DNA from: Phnomibacter ginsenosidimutans
GTDB lineage: Bacteria > Bacteroidota > Bacteroidia > Chitinophagales > Chitinophagaceae
Direction of reading: 5' to 3'
Length of the DNA stretch: 64,000 nucleotides
Assembly: GCF_009740285.1 (NCBI RefSeq)
Contig: NZ_CP046566.1
Coordinates: forward strand, 1,294,501 to 1,358,500
Of this stretch, positions 19,474 to 28,656 are shown in pieces (the stretch's first letter is position 1; each line of letters opens with the position of its first letter). Made by a program: the position numbers and the translations under genes. Under the pieces are notes generated by a model. The model made no database searches, was not told the DNA's origin, and was given only the letters and a program-made list of their open reading frames with translations.

Positions 19474-20592
19474 ATGAAGAAAAAAATCCTGTTCATATTC
19501 GGCACCCGGCCCGAAGCCATTAAAATGGCACCGCTGGTAAAAGCCTTTCAGCAAGAAAATGAATGGTGCGAACCCTTGGTGTGTTTGACAGCACAACACC
19601 GTCAGATGCTGGATCAGGTGATTGATTTTTTTGGCCTGCCTGTGCATGCCGACCTGAACATGATGAAGCCGAATCAAACACTGTTTCATATTACTGCCGA
19701 TGCATTGCTGGGCTTGGAAAAAGTGTTGGATGACATGCAGCCAGATTTGGTGATTGTACAGGGAGATACCACCACTGCCTTTACCGGGGCGCTGGCAGCT
19801 TTCTACAAAAAAATTCCGGTAGCACATCTGGAAGCTGGCTTGCGGAGCGGTAATCATTACTCGCCGTTTCCGGAAGAAATCAACAGAAAACTCATTGGAC
19901 AAATTGCAGATTGGCATTTTGCTCCCACGCCATTGGCGGTGGAAAATTTGCAACACAAGGATATTCACGGACAGGTATTGCTGACAGGCAACACCGTGAT
20001 TGATGCCTTGCTCATGGGATTGGATAAAGTGAAGGATGATAAGGAATTGGCAGCACGTTTTTCATTTATAGATGCCAGCAAAAAAATGATCTTGGTGACT
20101 GGTCACCGACGTGAAAGCTTTGGGCAGGCGTTTGAAGATATCTGTCGTTCATTGTTACAACTGGTAGAAGAAAATGAGGACGTGCAAATGGTATATCCTG
20201 TACATCTCAATCCCAATGTTCGGGAGCCGGTCTTTCGGTTGCTGGGCAACCATCCTCGCATTCACTTGATAGAACCGGTCGATTATCCTGCCATGATTTG
20301 GTTGATGCATGCCAGCTATTTGATATTAACGGACTCTGGAGGTGTGCAGGAAGAAGCCCCAACCTTAGGTAAACCTGTATTGGTAATGCGGGAAGTAACG
20401 GAACGTACTGAAGGCATTGCTGCCGGCACCGCAAAATTGGTAGGCACCAATCCGGATGTAATTTTAAGCGAAGCTAGAAAACTATTACATGACCATGAAG
20501 CTTACGCTGCGATGGCCAATGCTGTCAATCCTTATGGTGATGGCACTACTTCGCAAACCATTGTTCAGTTTGTAAAAGCCCAACTGGCATGA
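19474..20592 (+). CDS. wecB: UDP-N-acetylglucosamine 2-epimerase (non-hydrolysing)
   Basis: The 372-residue protein interconverts UDP-GlcNAc and UDP-ManNAc in the cytoplasm. Motifs seen are FGTRPEAIKMAPLVKAF at the N-terminus, VQGDTTTAF, HLEAGLRSGNHYSPFPEE, VTGHRRESFGQAF and ILTDSGGVQEEAPTLGKPVL. These match the non-hydrolysing epimerases, and the length is typical. The usual partner, UDP-ManNAc dehydrogenase (wecC), is not in this window, so either ManNAc itself is used by the neighbouring transferases or the dehydrogenase is elsewhere. The stop overlaps the start of the following GT2 gene (ATGA), which suggests translational coupling. Confidence 0.96.
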   Translation: MKKKILFIFGTRPEAIKMAPLVKAFQQENEWCEPLVCLTAQHRQMLDQVIDFFGLPVHADLNMMKPNQTLFHITADALLGLEKVLDDMQPDLVIVQGDTTTAFTGALAAFYKKIPVAHLEAGLRSGNHYSPFPEEINRKLIGQIADWHFAPTPLAVENLQHKDIHGQVLLTGNTVIDALLMGLDKVKDDKELAARFSFIDASKKMILVTGHRRESFGQAFEDICRSLLQLVEENEDVQMVYPVHLNPNVREPVFRLLGNHPRIHLIEPVDYPAMIWLMHASYLILTDSGGVQEEAPTLGKPVLVMREVTERTEGIAAGTAKLVGTNPDVILSEARKLLHDHEAYAAMANAVNPYGDGTTSQTIVQFVKAQLA

Positions 20593-21515
20593 GTAATCCG
20601 GCATTGATTTCCATAGTACTACCTACTTACAATGGGGCCAGGTATTTGGCTACTTCTATTGAGAGTTGCATAGAGCAAACCTATCCGCATTGGGAGCTCA
20701 TTGTCATCAACGATTGTTCTACAGACAATACATTAGAGATAGCCAATGCTTTTGCCGAAAAAGATCAGCGCATCAGGGTAGTGAGCAATGAGCAAAACCT
20801 GAAATTGCCCATGTCGCTGAACAAAGGATTTGGTTTGGCTAATGGCGAATATTTCACCTGGACATCTGATGATAATTATTACAGCAAAGATGCATTGGCA
20901 GTCATGCTGGAAGCATTGCAAAATCAGCCCAATGCTACGCTGGTATACGCCGACGAAACCTTGATAGATGATGATGGAAAAGTAACCGGCACGTGGTTAA
21001 TGGGCGATGTAAACCAACAGGTGGCCACATGGAAAGGATGCGGCGGTTGCTTCTTGTACAAACGCCACATGCAGCAAGCATTGAAGGGCTACGATCCCGC
21101 AATGTTCATGATTGAAGATTACGATTTCTTCCTGCGTGGATTTGTGCAGTTTCAATATTGCTATTTGCAGCGGGCCGATTTGTACTATTACCGGTTTCAC
21201 CCGGCCTCACTTACCGGGCGGTACATGCCGTACGTGGCCGTGTTGCAAAAGCTGGTGATAGAAAAACAACTGGATGCACTTTCGAAGAAAATACAGCCTA
21301 ATGATTTTGCTTTGTTGTTGCGCAAACTGAGTGTGCATTACATGGTCAACAAAGGCCATGCTGCGAAGTATGCGCATTACATGCAACTCTTGCGCAAGGT
21401 TTCATTTCGTCAATGGCTAATTACTTTATTGTATGTTCCGGTAAAAGGCTTCATGCGTTTTGCATTGCAGGCAGCGAAGTCTGTCCAGTTATTTTTTACT
21501 CAATTGTTCGGTTAA
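20589..21515 (+). CDS. Family 2 glycosyltransferase
   Basis: A 308-residue GT-A enzyme. The N-terminal ISIVLPTYNGARYLATSIES and ELIVINDCSTDNTLEIA are the nucleotide-binding part; YFTWTSDDNYY carries the DxD-like metal site (TSDD); the later MIEDYDFFLRGFVQF carries the ED catalytic-base region. The start overlaps wecB by four bases. The C-terminal 60 residues contain a hydrophobic helix (WLITLLYVPVKGF), as in many membrane-associated polysaccharide transferases. It is followed 10 bases later by a second, different GT2 gene. Confidence 0.92.
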   Translation: MSNPALISIVLPTYNGARYLATSIESCIEQTYPHWELIVINDCSTDNTLEIANAFAEKDQRIRVVSNEQNLKLPMSLNKGFGLANGEYFTWTSDDNYYSKDALAVMLEALQNQPNATLVYADETLIDDDGKVTGTWLMGDVNQQVATWKGCGGCFLYKRHMQQALKGYDPAMFMIEDYDFFLRGFVQFQYCYLQRADLYYYRFHPASLTGRYMPYVAVLQKLVIEKQLDALSKKIQPNDFALLLRKLSVHYMVNKGHAAKYAHYMQLLRKVSFRQWLITLLYVPVKGFMRFALQAAKSVQLFFTQLFG

Positions 21516-21525
21516 TCTTTACGAG

Positions 21526-22528
21526 TTGAAGCCCGCTTTATCCATCATATTAGTCAACTACCACTCTGGCACATTTATGTACAATTGTGTGCAAAGCATT
21601 GTACAGGAAACAGTAGGAGTGGAGTATGAACTCATACTAATCGATAATAGCCCGCAGGATGGAGCAGCTAAAGGATTGCTTCAATCATTTCCACAGATTA
21701 AATACCAGGCATTACCAGCCAACGAGGGATTTGCCAGAGCCAACAATGCAGGCATTGCTTTAGCCAAAGGTGAAGTGATATTACTGTTGAATACCGATAC
21801 GATTATTCGTCAAAATGCTATTGGTCATTGCTTCGAAAGATTACAACAAAACGAGGAACTGATTGCTGCTGGTGTGCAACTCGAATATGCAGATGGCAGT
21901 CCACAGGTAAGCGGCAGTTTTAACCTGACTGGAGGGCTTAATTTTTTAATGGTCATTCCTTATTTCGGCCGAATGCTGCGTTGGCTCTCCATGCAAATTG
22001 GTGTCAAGAAACCCAGCATAGCAGAAGCCGTTTCTGATACTGAAGTAGACTGGATTAGCGGCGCCTTTTTAATGGTAAAAAGGTCTGCTATTCGCCAGGC
22101 AGGACCACTGATCCAGACTTTTTTTGTACCATGAAGAAAGCGAGTGGTGTGGCCGATTGCAGCAGTACGGAAAGCTATGTTTGTATGGCGATTTGCGGGT
22201 GACACATTTGGAAGGTGCTTCTGCTAATACTGCTTTCCAGTCAAAGACAAATGCCTACAGCAACCTGTCTGATAAAAAGGGTTTTCAGCTACTGTTGTCT
22301 ATGATGGTGCGCATCAGAAAGCAGTTTGGGTTGCACTGGTTTCTATTGCATCTCAGCATTCATTTACTGGCAAGTATTATGGGGTTACCCATTGCTTTTT
22401 TACATTCTTTTTTGGGAGGATTTAATAAGCTCAAACAAACATGGGGCTACACAAAAAATGTATGGCGCTTGTTGCCTTTTGTGATAACCATCATTCAAAA
22501 GCAACCTTTCTTTTATAAAGTGTTGTAG
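21526..22528 (+). CDS. Family 2 glycosyltransferase, WbbL-like, with two apparent one-base deletions
   Basis: The start is best placed at TTG 21526 (LKPALSIILVNYHSGTFMYN), 10 bases after the upstream stop. Nucleotide-binding LILIDNSPQDGAAKG and metal-site LLLNTDTII are present. The frame breaks at 22110-22126. As written it ends AGPLIQTFFVP-stop, and a new frame reads LYHEESEWCGRL. The family sequence at this place is normally GxFDExFFLYxEExDLC, and adding a G after 22110 and one T to the T7 run (22119-22125) gives AGPLDPDFFLYHEESEWCGR. The repaired protein has about 334 residues. A hydrophobic C-terminal segment (LLHLSIHLLASIMGLPIAFL) suggests membrane attachment. It is the last gene of the plus-strand arm, with a terminator after it. 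Confidence 0.85.
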
Positions 22529-22543
22529 TCAATCAACAACATA

Positions 22544-22581
22544 AAAAAGGCTGGATGCTAATGGTAGCATCCAGCCTTTTT
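22544..22581. terminator. Bidirectional intrinsic terminator
   Basis: A 17-base perfect stem: AAAAAGGCTGGATGCTA (22544-22560), loop ATGG, TAGCATCCAGCCTTTTT (22565-22581). It ends both the glycosyltransferase operon and the convergent YfhO gene. Confidence 0.95.
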
Positions 22582-22596
22582 GTTGCGTTCATGTAT

Positions 22597-25107
22597 TTAT
22601 GATTCGCTTCTTTTTCTAAAATATTGCATGTACAAACCAAGCAACAGCAGCACCAACACAATCGCAGAAGTGATGGTAGTGGTGTTTGAGCCCATCTTAT
22701 AACTCTCCGGCTCAAACTTCAATTCCAGCTTTTGGGTACCGGCAGGCAGGGCTACACCGCGAAGCACATAATTGGTTTTGACAATGGGTACTGGCTTGCC
22801 ATCGGCATAGGCATTCCAGCCACGGCTGTAATAAATTTCGCTGAGTACGGCAAACTGTGGCTTGCCTGCAGTATTCACCGCATAGCTGATGTCGTTGTTG
22901 CGGTATTGCTGCAGCTTGATGCTGGCTGTACTATCCCATTGTGGCAATGCGGCAATTTGCGTTTTGAATGTGTCTTGCACGGCCACGCTGTCTTTCAGGT
23001 TGCTGCCTTTGAGGGCATTCATTTCTGCAGCCGCATCTTTTACAAAACCAATGTGTTTGGCCAACCAGGCAGCACCAAAAGCATACGGGTTTTGTTGTAC
23101 TTCGGGGCCTTGCTGGCCGGGTACAATAAAGTATTTTGTATCGAGCATGCTTAGTACCTGCATGTTGGGGCTGCCGCTGCTCAATTGGTATTCAATCAGG
23201 TCTTGGTAAATGCTCAGCTTGGCCGGATGATACCCACCAATAGAACGCACAAACGCTGAAGTCAATGCATCATTAAACACATCGCCGGTTACATTAAACA
23301 CCCGGAAATGCGGATCGGGATCTTGCTTGATTTGTGTGAGCACCTGATTGAGTGCCGGATTGCTGGATGCCACAAATTGCATGGCTTCTGTGTTGTCGGC
23401 TTCTTCAAAGTTGGCATCGTTTAAGTAACGGCGACCAATGGCCAGCAAATCAAAGGAACTCAACAAGAGTAATCCTGCCATAGCAATGCGCAGGTTGAGT
23501 TTGTTTTTTACAAAAGCAAACAACAACAGGAATCCGGCACCTGCAAAAGCGAGGCTGCGTAAGTAATCGTTCATGAAGAGTTCCTTGCGGTCTTCGCCGG
23601 CAGCATTGATGATGGCTTTGGCGGGTTCGGCAATTTGCGGAGCACTCTTGGTGATAGTCGACATCATTTCTTGCTCAGTGCCAGAGCGGAAGCTGGCCGT
23701 GAAATAGTAGAGCAACGCAACAACTAAAACACCACCGGTAAATATGCCAGCCATGCGTACGGTTTTCCATTTGGCAGCAGCGTCTTCAGTGCCAAACAAA
23801 ACGGATTGCAAACCAATCATGCCAATCATGGCAAACAACAATTGCGGTACTACCAATATCATGGCCGGTGCCCGAAACTTGTTGTACATGGGCAGGTAGT
23901 TGAACAGGAAAGTATTGAAGCCTTCGAAGTTGCTGCCCCATGCCATCAGTATAGAAAGTACCACAGCGGCCAGTGCCCACCAGCGGTGCTCGTTGCTTTT
24001 GATGAGCATGCCCAAGGCAAACAACAAACAAATAATGGCACCGAGATACACGGGGCCTGACGTAAATGGTCGATCACCCCAGTAAGCTGTACCAAAGCGG
24101 CTCAGTTGCTGTGCCGTTTGCTGGTCGAGCTGGCCCGACTGAAACGCACCCATCAAGGCTTCATAAAATTTAGAGTCTTCGCCTAGCGATTCGCTGGCAC
24201 CACCATTTACGTTGGGCACCAGCAGGCTCAGCGTTTCGGGCTTGCCATAGCTCCAGCGAAAAGCATACTCAGCATCGAGTCCAGAAGAAGCTGCTGCTTT
24301 TCCATCGGCCTTAGCTACGGGCAGTAGGTTAGCCTTACCACCACGCATACTTTCTTTGCTGTAATCGTAGGTGGTAAATAAGTTGACAGCGCTGGTGAGA
24401 GCACCAATACCTGCAGCTGCCAATGCAATGCTACCAGCAATAAACATGTGCTTGTATTCACCTGCTTTTATCCAACGAATGACATACGCAATGGTCATAA
24501 ACAACACCACAACCATCATGTAAAAAATGATTTGCAGGTGGTTGTTTACAATGAGTGCTGCGGTAAATGCTGCGGTAAGTGCACCGCCAGCCCAATACTT
24601 TTTATTGTATAGTAAAATGAGTGCTCCCAACAGCGCTGGCATCAGTGCCATGGTGATCATCTTGGTATGGTGACCAACCGCAATGATGATGGGATCGTAG
24701 CTGCAAAAAGCGAAGCCGATACTGCCGAGGATTCCAATCCATGGATTAATGCGCAATACCTGGCTCAGGAAGTAAAAACACACACAGGCCAAAAAGAAAT
24801 AACTGAATGGCTCTGGCAAATACAGCGACATGGCTTTGATGATGTGTGCCGGCACATATGCATTGCTGGGGAAAGCAATGTTGTAGGTGGGCATACCTCC
24901 AAACAGGCTATTGGTCCACAGTGGAAAAACGCCGTTTGCTTCTTTGTAATTAAAGGCATCCTGTGCCATGCCTTTCCACTGTGTAAGGTCGTGCTGTGCC
25001 ACGGCTTTGCCTTCGAGGGCTGGCTTGCAATACAGCAGGGTTACTACCAGAAAAATGCCAATTGCCAGCAAGTGTGGCAACCATTTTTTGAAATCAATCT
25101 TCGCCAT
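22597..25107 (-). CDS. YfhO-family large membrane protein
   Basis: An 836-residue protein with a short basic start (MAKIDFKKWLPHLLAIGIFL), about twelve hydrophobic helices in the first 570 residues, a soluble portion, and a last helix (TTTITSAIVLVLLLLGLYM) near the C-terminus. The early KPALEGKAVAQHDLTQWKGM and LFGGMPTYNI segments and the late YYSRGWNAYADGKPVPIVKTN region are typical of Bacteroidota YfhO proteins. B. subtilis YfhO is required for glycosylation of lipoteichoic acid. Here a role in moving or attaching sugars at the outer face of the inner membrane is a reasonable guess, supported by the neighbouring glycan locus. Length is normal for the family. Confidence 0.85.
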   Translation of the reverse strand: MAKIDFKKWLPHLLAIGIFLVVTLLYCKPALEGKAVAQHDLTQWKGMAQDAFNYKEANGVFPLWTNSLFGGMPTYNIAFPSNAYVPAHIIKAMSLYLPEPFSYFFLACVCFYFLSQVLRINPWIGILGSIGFAFCSYDPIIIAVGHHTKMITMALMPALLGALILLYNKKYWAGGALTAAFTAALIVNNHLQIIFYMMVVVLFMTIAYVIRWIKAGEYKHMFIAGSIALAAAGIGALTSAVNLFTTYDYSKESMRGGKANLLPVAKADGKAAASSGLDAEYAFRWSYGKPETLSLLVPNVNGGASESLGEDSKFYEALMGAFQSGQLDQQTAQQLSRFGTAYWGDRPFTSGPVYLGAIICLLFALGMLIKSNEHRWWALAAVVLSILMAWGSNFEGFNTFLFNYLPMYNKFRAPAMILVVPQLLFAMIGMIGLQSVLFGTEDAAAKWKTVRMAGIFTGGVLVVALLYYFTASFRSGTEQEMMSTITKSAPQIAEPAKAIINAAGEDRKELFMNDYLRSLAFAGAGFLLLFAFVKNKLNLRIAMAGLLLLSSFDLLAIGRRYLNDANFEEADNTEAMQFVASSNPALNQVLTQIKQDPDPHFRVFNVTGDVFNDALTSAFVRSIGGYHPAKLSIYQDLIEYQLSSGSPNMQVLSMLDTKYFIVPGQQGPEVQQNPYAFGAAWLAKHIGFVKDAAAEMNALKGSNLKDSVAVQDTFKTQIAALPQWDSTASIKLQQYRNNDISYAVNTAGKPQFAVLSEIYYSRGWNAYADGKPVPIVKTNYVLRGVALPAGTQKLELKFEPESYKMGSNTTTITSAIVLVLLLLGLYMQYFRKRSES

Positions 25108-25160
25108 TTGTTTGAGTATTTAGCACCCGCTGCAGCGGGGCGAGGCAAATTAATAGTATT

Positions 25161-25466
25161 TTGCCTGCTTTGGCTAATCCACTTTGCTATGAACGGGCAG
25201 CTGCAAAAGTACTTATCATCCTCAATACTTGCTTTTGGCTCACGGTGTCGTTTGCCCTGTGGCAGTATAGTGGCGACTTTCCGCAGCAGCTGGTGAGTAC
25301 GGTGATTGTGCTGGGTGTATTGTCGGTGTTGGCCAACGGTTATTTCTGGGCGCAGTTTTGGTGGAAAAGGAAAAGCCGCCGCACTCCGAACAATCCTTGG
25401 TTTTTGGCATTTATAGGGCTGTCTTCGTTGGCTCAATTGTACCTCCTCATTTTTACCCGCTCATGA
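25161..25466 (+). CDS. Small membrane protein, two or three helices, start uncertain
   Basis: The frame encodes VLIILNTCFWLTVSFALW, then VSTVIVLGVLSVLANGYFW, a basic loop (KRKSRRTPNN) and FLAFIGLSSLAQLYLLIF, so three hydrophobic helices. The only in-frame start candidate is TTG at 25161. An ATG at 25189 lies in another frame, and one base added near 25208 would give MNGQLQKVLIILNT, a more natural start with about 92 residues; this may be another sequencing indel. The stop overlaps the next gene (ATGA), which supports a real, co-translated gene. The function is unknown. Confidence 0.6.
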   Translation: MPALANPLCYERAAAKVLIILNTCFWLTVSFALWQYSGDFPQQLVSTVIVLGVLSVLANGYFWAQFWWKRKSRRTPNNPWFLAFIGLSSLAQLYLLIFTRS

Positions 25467-26257
25467 TACTAGACATTATTCGCAACAAAGCCACCCGGCT
25501 CTTCATTATTCTGGGCGGTTTCTTTATCGCCAATGCATTGATTGCAGAATTTATCGGCGTTAAAATCTTTTCGCTGGAAAGAACGTTGGGGATAGCACCC
25601 TTGAACCTGCACCTTTTTGGCGGCGATTTTTCATTCAACCTCACAGCGGGTGTGTTGCTTTGGCCGGTAGTGTTCATCATGACCGATATCATCAATGAAT
25701 ATTACGGGCAAAAAGGGGTGAAGTTTTTGAGTTACCTCACAGCAGGTTTGATTTCGTTTGCTTTTCTGTTGTTCTTTTTTGCCATCCGGCTTACGCCAGC
25801 AGATTGGTGGGTGGGCAGCAAAGCCAATGCCGGTGTAAATGATATGCAGGCAGCTTACGGTGCAGTATTCGGACAAGGTTTGTGGATCATCATTGGTTCA
25901 CTCACCGCCTTTTTGATTGGACAAATTTTGGATGTGCTGGTCTTTCACAAAATCAAAAGCATCACGGGTGAAAAAGCCATTTGGGCCAGGGCAACGGGCA
26001 GTACATTAGTGAGCCAACTCATTGATAGTTTTGTGGTGCTGGGCATTGCTTTTTATGTAGGCCCTACATTAGATCCATCCAACGGTACTCCGTGGACTTT
26101 GAGCATGTTACTCAGCATAGGCACGGGCAATTACATTTACAAATTTGTAGTAGCCATTGTCATGACGCCAATTATCTATGCCGTGCATGGGGTTATTGAA
26201 AAATACCTCGGTCACGATTTGGCAGCACAAATGAAACGAGCTGCTATGCAGCGGTAA
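25463..26257 (+). CDS. Queuosine precursor transporter, YhhQ-like (VUT family)
   Basis: A 264-residue membrane protein with about six or seven helices. The hallmark of the vitamin-uptake-like (VUT/DUF165) family is seen in FNLTAGVLLWPVVFIMTDIINEYYGQKGVK, that is the TDIxNExYG motif. The second half, FLIGQILDVLVFHKIK with ARATGSTLVSQLIDSFVVL, is also typical. E. coli YhhQ brings in the 7-deazaguanine precursors preQ0 and preQ1 used for queuosine in tRNA. ATG 25463 is chosen because it overlaps the previous stop; the open frame before it lacks the family sequence. No queuosine biosynthesis genes are nearby to confirm the substrate. Confidence 0.88.
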   Translation: MILDIIRNKATRLFIILGGFFIANALIAEFIGVKIFSLERTLGIAPLNLHLFGGDFSFNLTAGVLLWPVVFIMTDIINEYYGQKGVKFLSYLTAGLISFAFLLFFFAIRLTPADWWVGSKANAGVNDMQAAYGAVFGQGLWIIIGSLTAFLIGQILDVLVFHKIKSITGEKAIWARATGSTLVSQLIDSFVVLGIAFYVGPTLDPSNGTPWTLSMLLSIGTGNYIYKFVVAIVMTPIIYAVHGVIEKYLGHDLAAQMKRAAMQR

Positions 26258-26271
26258 AAGACAAGTTTACT

Positions 26272-26351
26272 AGTTTGAATGTTGACGAGTTCACAAGATG
26301 TGAAACATATGGAAGAACTCGTGAACTTGTAAACTCGTGAACCTTCAAACT
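26272..26351. repeat. Long imperfect inverted repeat between convergent genes
   Basis: Arms of 26 bases at 26272-26297 and 26326-26351 pair with three mismatches, with a 28-base loop. The arms are made of short words such as GACGAGTTCACAAG. The loop itself has a further copy, GAACTCGTGAAC. It sits 14 bases after the transporter stop and just before the cysM stop, so a terminator or 3' end stabiliser for both is likely. It lacks a clean T tract. Confidence 0.65.
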
Positions 26352-26355
26352 GTAT

Positions 26356-27228
26356 TTACCCAAATAAATCCGAACTCAGATAGCGGTCGCCGCGGTCGCA
26401 GGCAATGAATACGATGACGCCACTTTCCAGTTCGCTGGCCAATTGTAAGGCAGCAAATGCTGCACCGCCACTACTCATGCCCGAAAAGATGGCTTCTTCT
26501 TTGGCCAGTCTTCTCGCCATCAGTGTCGCATCTTGCTGGCTCACATCTATGATGCGGTCCACCCGTGCTGGATCATAAATTTTAGGCAGGTATTCCACAG
26601 GCCAGCGGCGTATGCCGGGTATCGAAGATTCTTCTGTGGGCTGGCATCCTACAATTTGTATCGCAGGGTTCATTTCTTTCAAAAACATAGACGTGCCCAT
26701 AATGGTACCCGTGGTACCCATGCTGCTAACAAAGTGTGTTACTGCGCCATCTGTATCTCTTACAATTTCAGGGCCGGTGGTTTTATAGTGGGCCAGATAA
26801 TTATCAGGGTTGGCAAACTGATTCAAAATAAAATGCGAACCACTCGCTGCTTTTGCTTCTGCATAGTCACGGCATTTTTCAATGCCTTCCAGCAAGGTTA
26901 CTTTGGCACCAAAAGCCTCCATGGTGAGTGTACGTTCCTTGGTACTGTTGCTCGGCATTACCAGTTCAATTTCCAAATTGTACAAGCGGGCAATCATCGC
27001 CAATGCAATGCCGGTGTTGCCGCTGGTGGCTTCAATCAAAGGCATGCCGGGTTTGATATCACCCCGCTCCACCGCACTGCGAATCATGTTGAGTGCCGGC
27101 CGGTCTTTTACACTGCCGCCAGGGTTATGGCCTTCCAGTTTTGCGTAAATGGTTACGTTCGGGTTGGGGTTGATGTGCTGTAATTGCACCAGCGGTGTAT
27201 TGCCTACCAAATCGAGAATGCTTGCCAT
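26356..27228 (-). CDS. cysM: Cysteine synthase B (O-acetylserine sulfhydrylase)
   Basis: A 290-residue PLP enzyme that makes cysteine from O-acetylserine and sulfide. The PLP lysine lies in GHNPGGSVKDRPALNMI; the substrate loop is EATSGNTGIALAMI; the phosphate-binding loop appears as SSMGTTGTIMG. The PGGSVKDR form and the short C-terminus favour CysM over CysK. It lies downstream of the serine O-acetyltransferase gene, separated by about 32 bases, so the two last steps of cysteine synthesis are encoded together. Start: ATG at 27228, MASILDLVGNTPLVQL. Confidence 0.95.
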   Translation of the reverse strand: MASILDLVGNTPLVQLQHINPNPNVTIYAKLEGHNPGGSVKDRPALNMIRSAVERGDIKPGMPLIEATSGNTGIALAMIARLYNLEIELVMPSNSTKERTLTMEAFGAKVTLLEGIEKCRDYAEAKAASGSHFILNQFANPDNYLAHYKTTGPEIVRDTDGAVTHFVSSMGTTGTIMGTSMFLKEMNPAIQIVGCQPTEESSIPGIRRWPVEYLPKIYDPARVDRIIDVSQQDATLMARRLAKEEAIFSGMSSGGAAFAALQLASELESGVIVFIACDRGDRYLSSDLFG

Positions 27229-27260
27229 GGTATAAGGTTATAAAAGCGTTGACGAAAATA

Positions 27261-28070
27261 TCAAGCTTGTATTTGTGTTTCTACTTTTATTTCAGGCCGG
27301 TGATACACGGTGCTGTAAGGGGCTACACTTTTGGTGAGCCACACGTTACCACCAATAATGCTATGGTGTCCTATTACGGTTTCGCCGCCCAGGATGGTGG
27401 CGCCGGAGTATATCACGGCATGGTCTTCCACCGTTGGGTGGCGTTTACTGTTGGCCATGCTTTTGGCTACGCTTAAAGCCCCGAGCGTTACACCTTGGTA
27501 CAGCTTTACATGATTGCCAATATGCGTAGTTTCACCAATGACTATACCGGTGCCGTGGTCTATAAAAAAATGATGGCCGATGGTAGCTCCGGGGTGAATG
27601 TCTATGCCCGTTTGTGCATGTGCCTGCTCGGTCAAAATGCGGGGAATGAGCGGCACATGTAGCGAGTATAAAGCATGCGCCAAACGATACAAACTGATGG
27701 CCTGAAAACCAGGATAGGCACGTACTACTTCAAAGCTGTTAGTGGCTGCAGGGTCGCCGGCTACAATGGCGTCAATGTCGGTATTGAGCAACGCATATAC
27801 TTCGGGGAGTTGTGCAAAAAAAGCTTCGGCAATTTCCTGATTGTTGCAGCTGTGGCAGGCTTTGGTAGCGTTCAGAATGCTCACCAATTCATCTTGCAAT
27901 GCAGCCAGCTGATGGTCGATCGCATCAGGCGTTTCGTAGCGGTACTCGGCTTTTTCCGGAAACAAAATACAGAGCAGCGACATGGCCCATTGGGCAATGC
28001 GATGATTGGACGGAACGGGCTCTACACCGGCCTGCTTTTGAAACAACTGCTGCGCAAATGAAGTAGACAT
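27261..28070 (-). CDS. cysE: Serine O-acetyltransferase
   Basis: A 269-residue protein starting MSTSFAQQLFQKQAGV at 28070; the longer frame to 28106 adds an unlikely leader. It acetylates serine with acetyl-CoA, the first step toward cysteine. The C-terminal half is a left-handed hexapeptide-repeat domain: IDIHPGATIGHHFFIDHGTG, VIGETTHIGNHVKLYQGVTL, then HPTVEDHAVIYSGATILGGE. The catalytic histidines of the HPGA and DHGTG segments are present. The helical N-terminal half is long, as in the EpsC-type enzymes of Bacteroidota. It precedes cysM on the same strand. Confidence 0.93.
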   Translation of the reverse strand: MSTSFAQQLFQKQAGVEPVPSNHRIAQWAMSLLCILFPEKAEYRYETPDAIDHQLAALQDELVSILNATKACHSCNNQEIAEAFFAQLPEVYALLNTDIDAIVAGDPAATNSFEVVRAYPGFQAISLYRLAHALYSLHVPLIPRILTEQAHAQTGIDIHPGATIGHHFFIDHGTGIVIGETTHIGNHVKLYQGVTLGALSVAKSMANSKRHPTVEDHAVIYSGATILGGETVIGHHSIIGGNVWLTKSVAPYSTVYHRPEIKVETQIQA

Positions 28071-28190
28071 GTTGGTAAATGTGCATGCAATTACATGCGG
28101 TAACAAAAGTAATGGCTACCCAATCAATGAAGATTGGGGCTTTGTTAAACCATCCAAAGCTGCAGGAGAATTACCTTTTTCGCAACCTGC

Positions 28191-28656
28191 TCAATACTGC
28201 TGCTTCACCATATCTGCCACAATCTTGTCGATGGGGAGGGTGAGTTGCTCGCTGCCGAATTCATGCCAGTGTACAAAGCGGGGCGTCTCAATTTCGCCGG
28301 TCTTTTGGTAAATGGCCATTTGCTGTTCGTCAAAATTAAACGGCTTTTCCCGCAGGGGAGCAGTAATGGGTTCTAGTGCAAATGCTTCGTAGTAAATACT
28401 GATGATTTGATACTTGTTGTTGAATGCACTCGATCTGAAAAAAATCGGTGGTGTAAATGTGTTTGCCCACTTCTACTTTCAGGTTCAGTTCTTCCATAAA
28501 CTCACGGGCCAGGCAGTCACGGGTGCCTTCTCCAAACTCTAACCCGCCACCGGGAAACTTGGTGATGAGCATGCCTCGGATGTATTCATCACTCACCAGT
28601 ACCCGTTTGTTGTCGTCCATCAAAATGCCATACACACGAATGCTGAAATCACTCAT
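28191..28656 (-). CDS. Nudix hydrolase with apparent one-base insertion
   Basis: The ATG at 28656 overlaps the corA stop (ATGA), giving MSDFSIRVYGILMDDNKRVL. The Nudix box is clear: GGGLEFGEGTRDCLAREFMEEL, close to GX5EX7REUXEE. The frame breaks at an A7 run on the plus strand (28438-28444). As written the protein ends in an unrelated tail. Removing one base gives TTDFFRSSAFNNKYQIISIYYEAFAL and an open frame to a stop at 28191-28193, about 154 residues, with the usual C-terminal strand and helix (FVHWHEF, LPIDKIVADM). Nudix enzymes hydrolyse nucleoside diphosphates linked to another group; the substrate is not predictable. Confidence 0.83.

Noticed and set aside
11013-22528. Glycan locus as a recently acquired island
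   Set aside because: No integrase, transposase, flanking repeats or obvious composition shift were seen; the divergence could be ordinary variation of surface-sugar loci.
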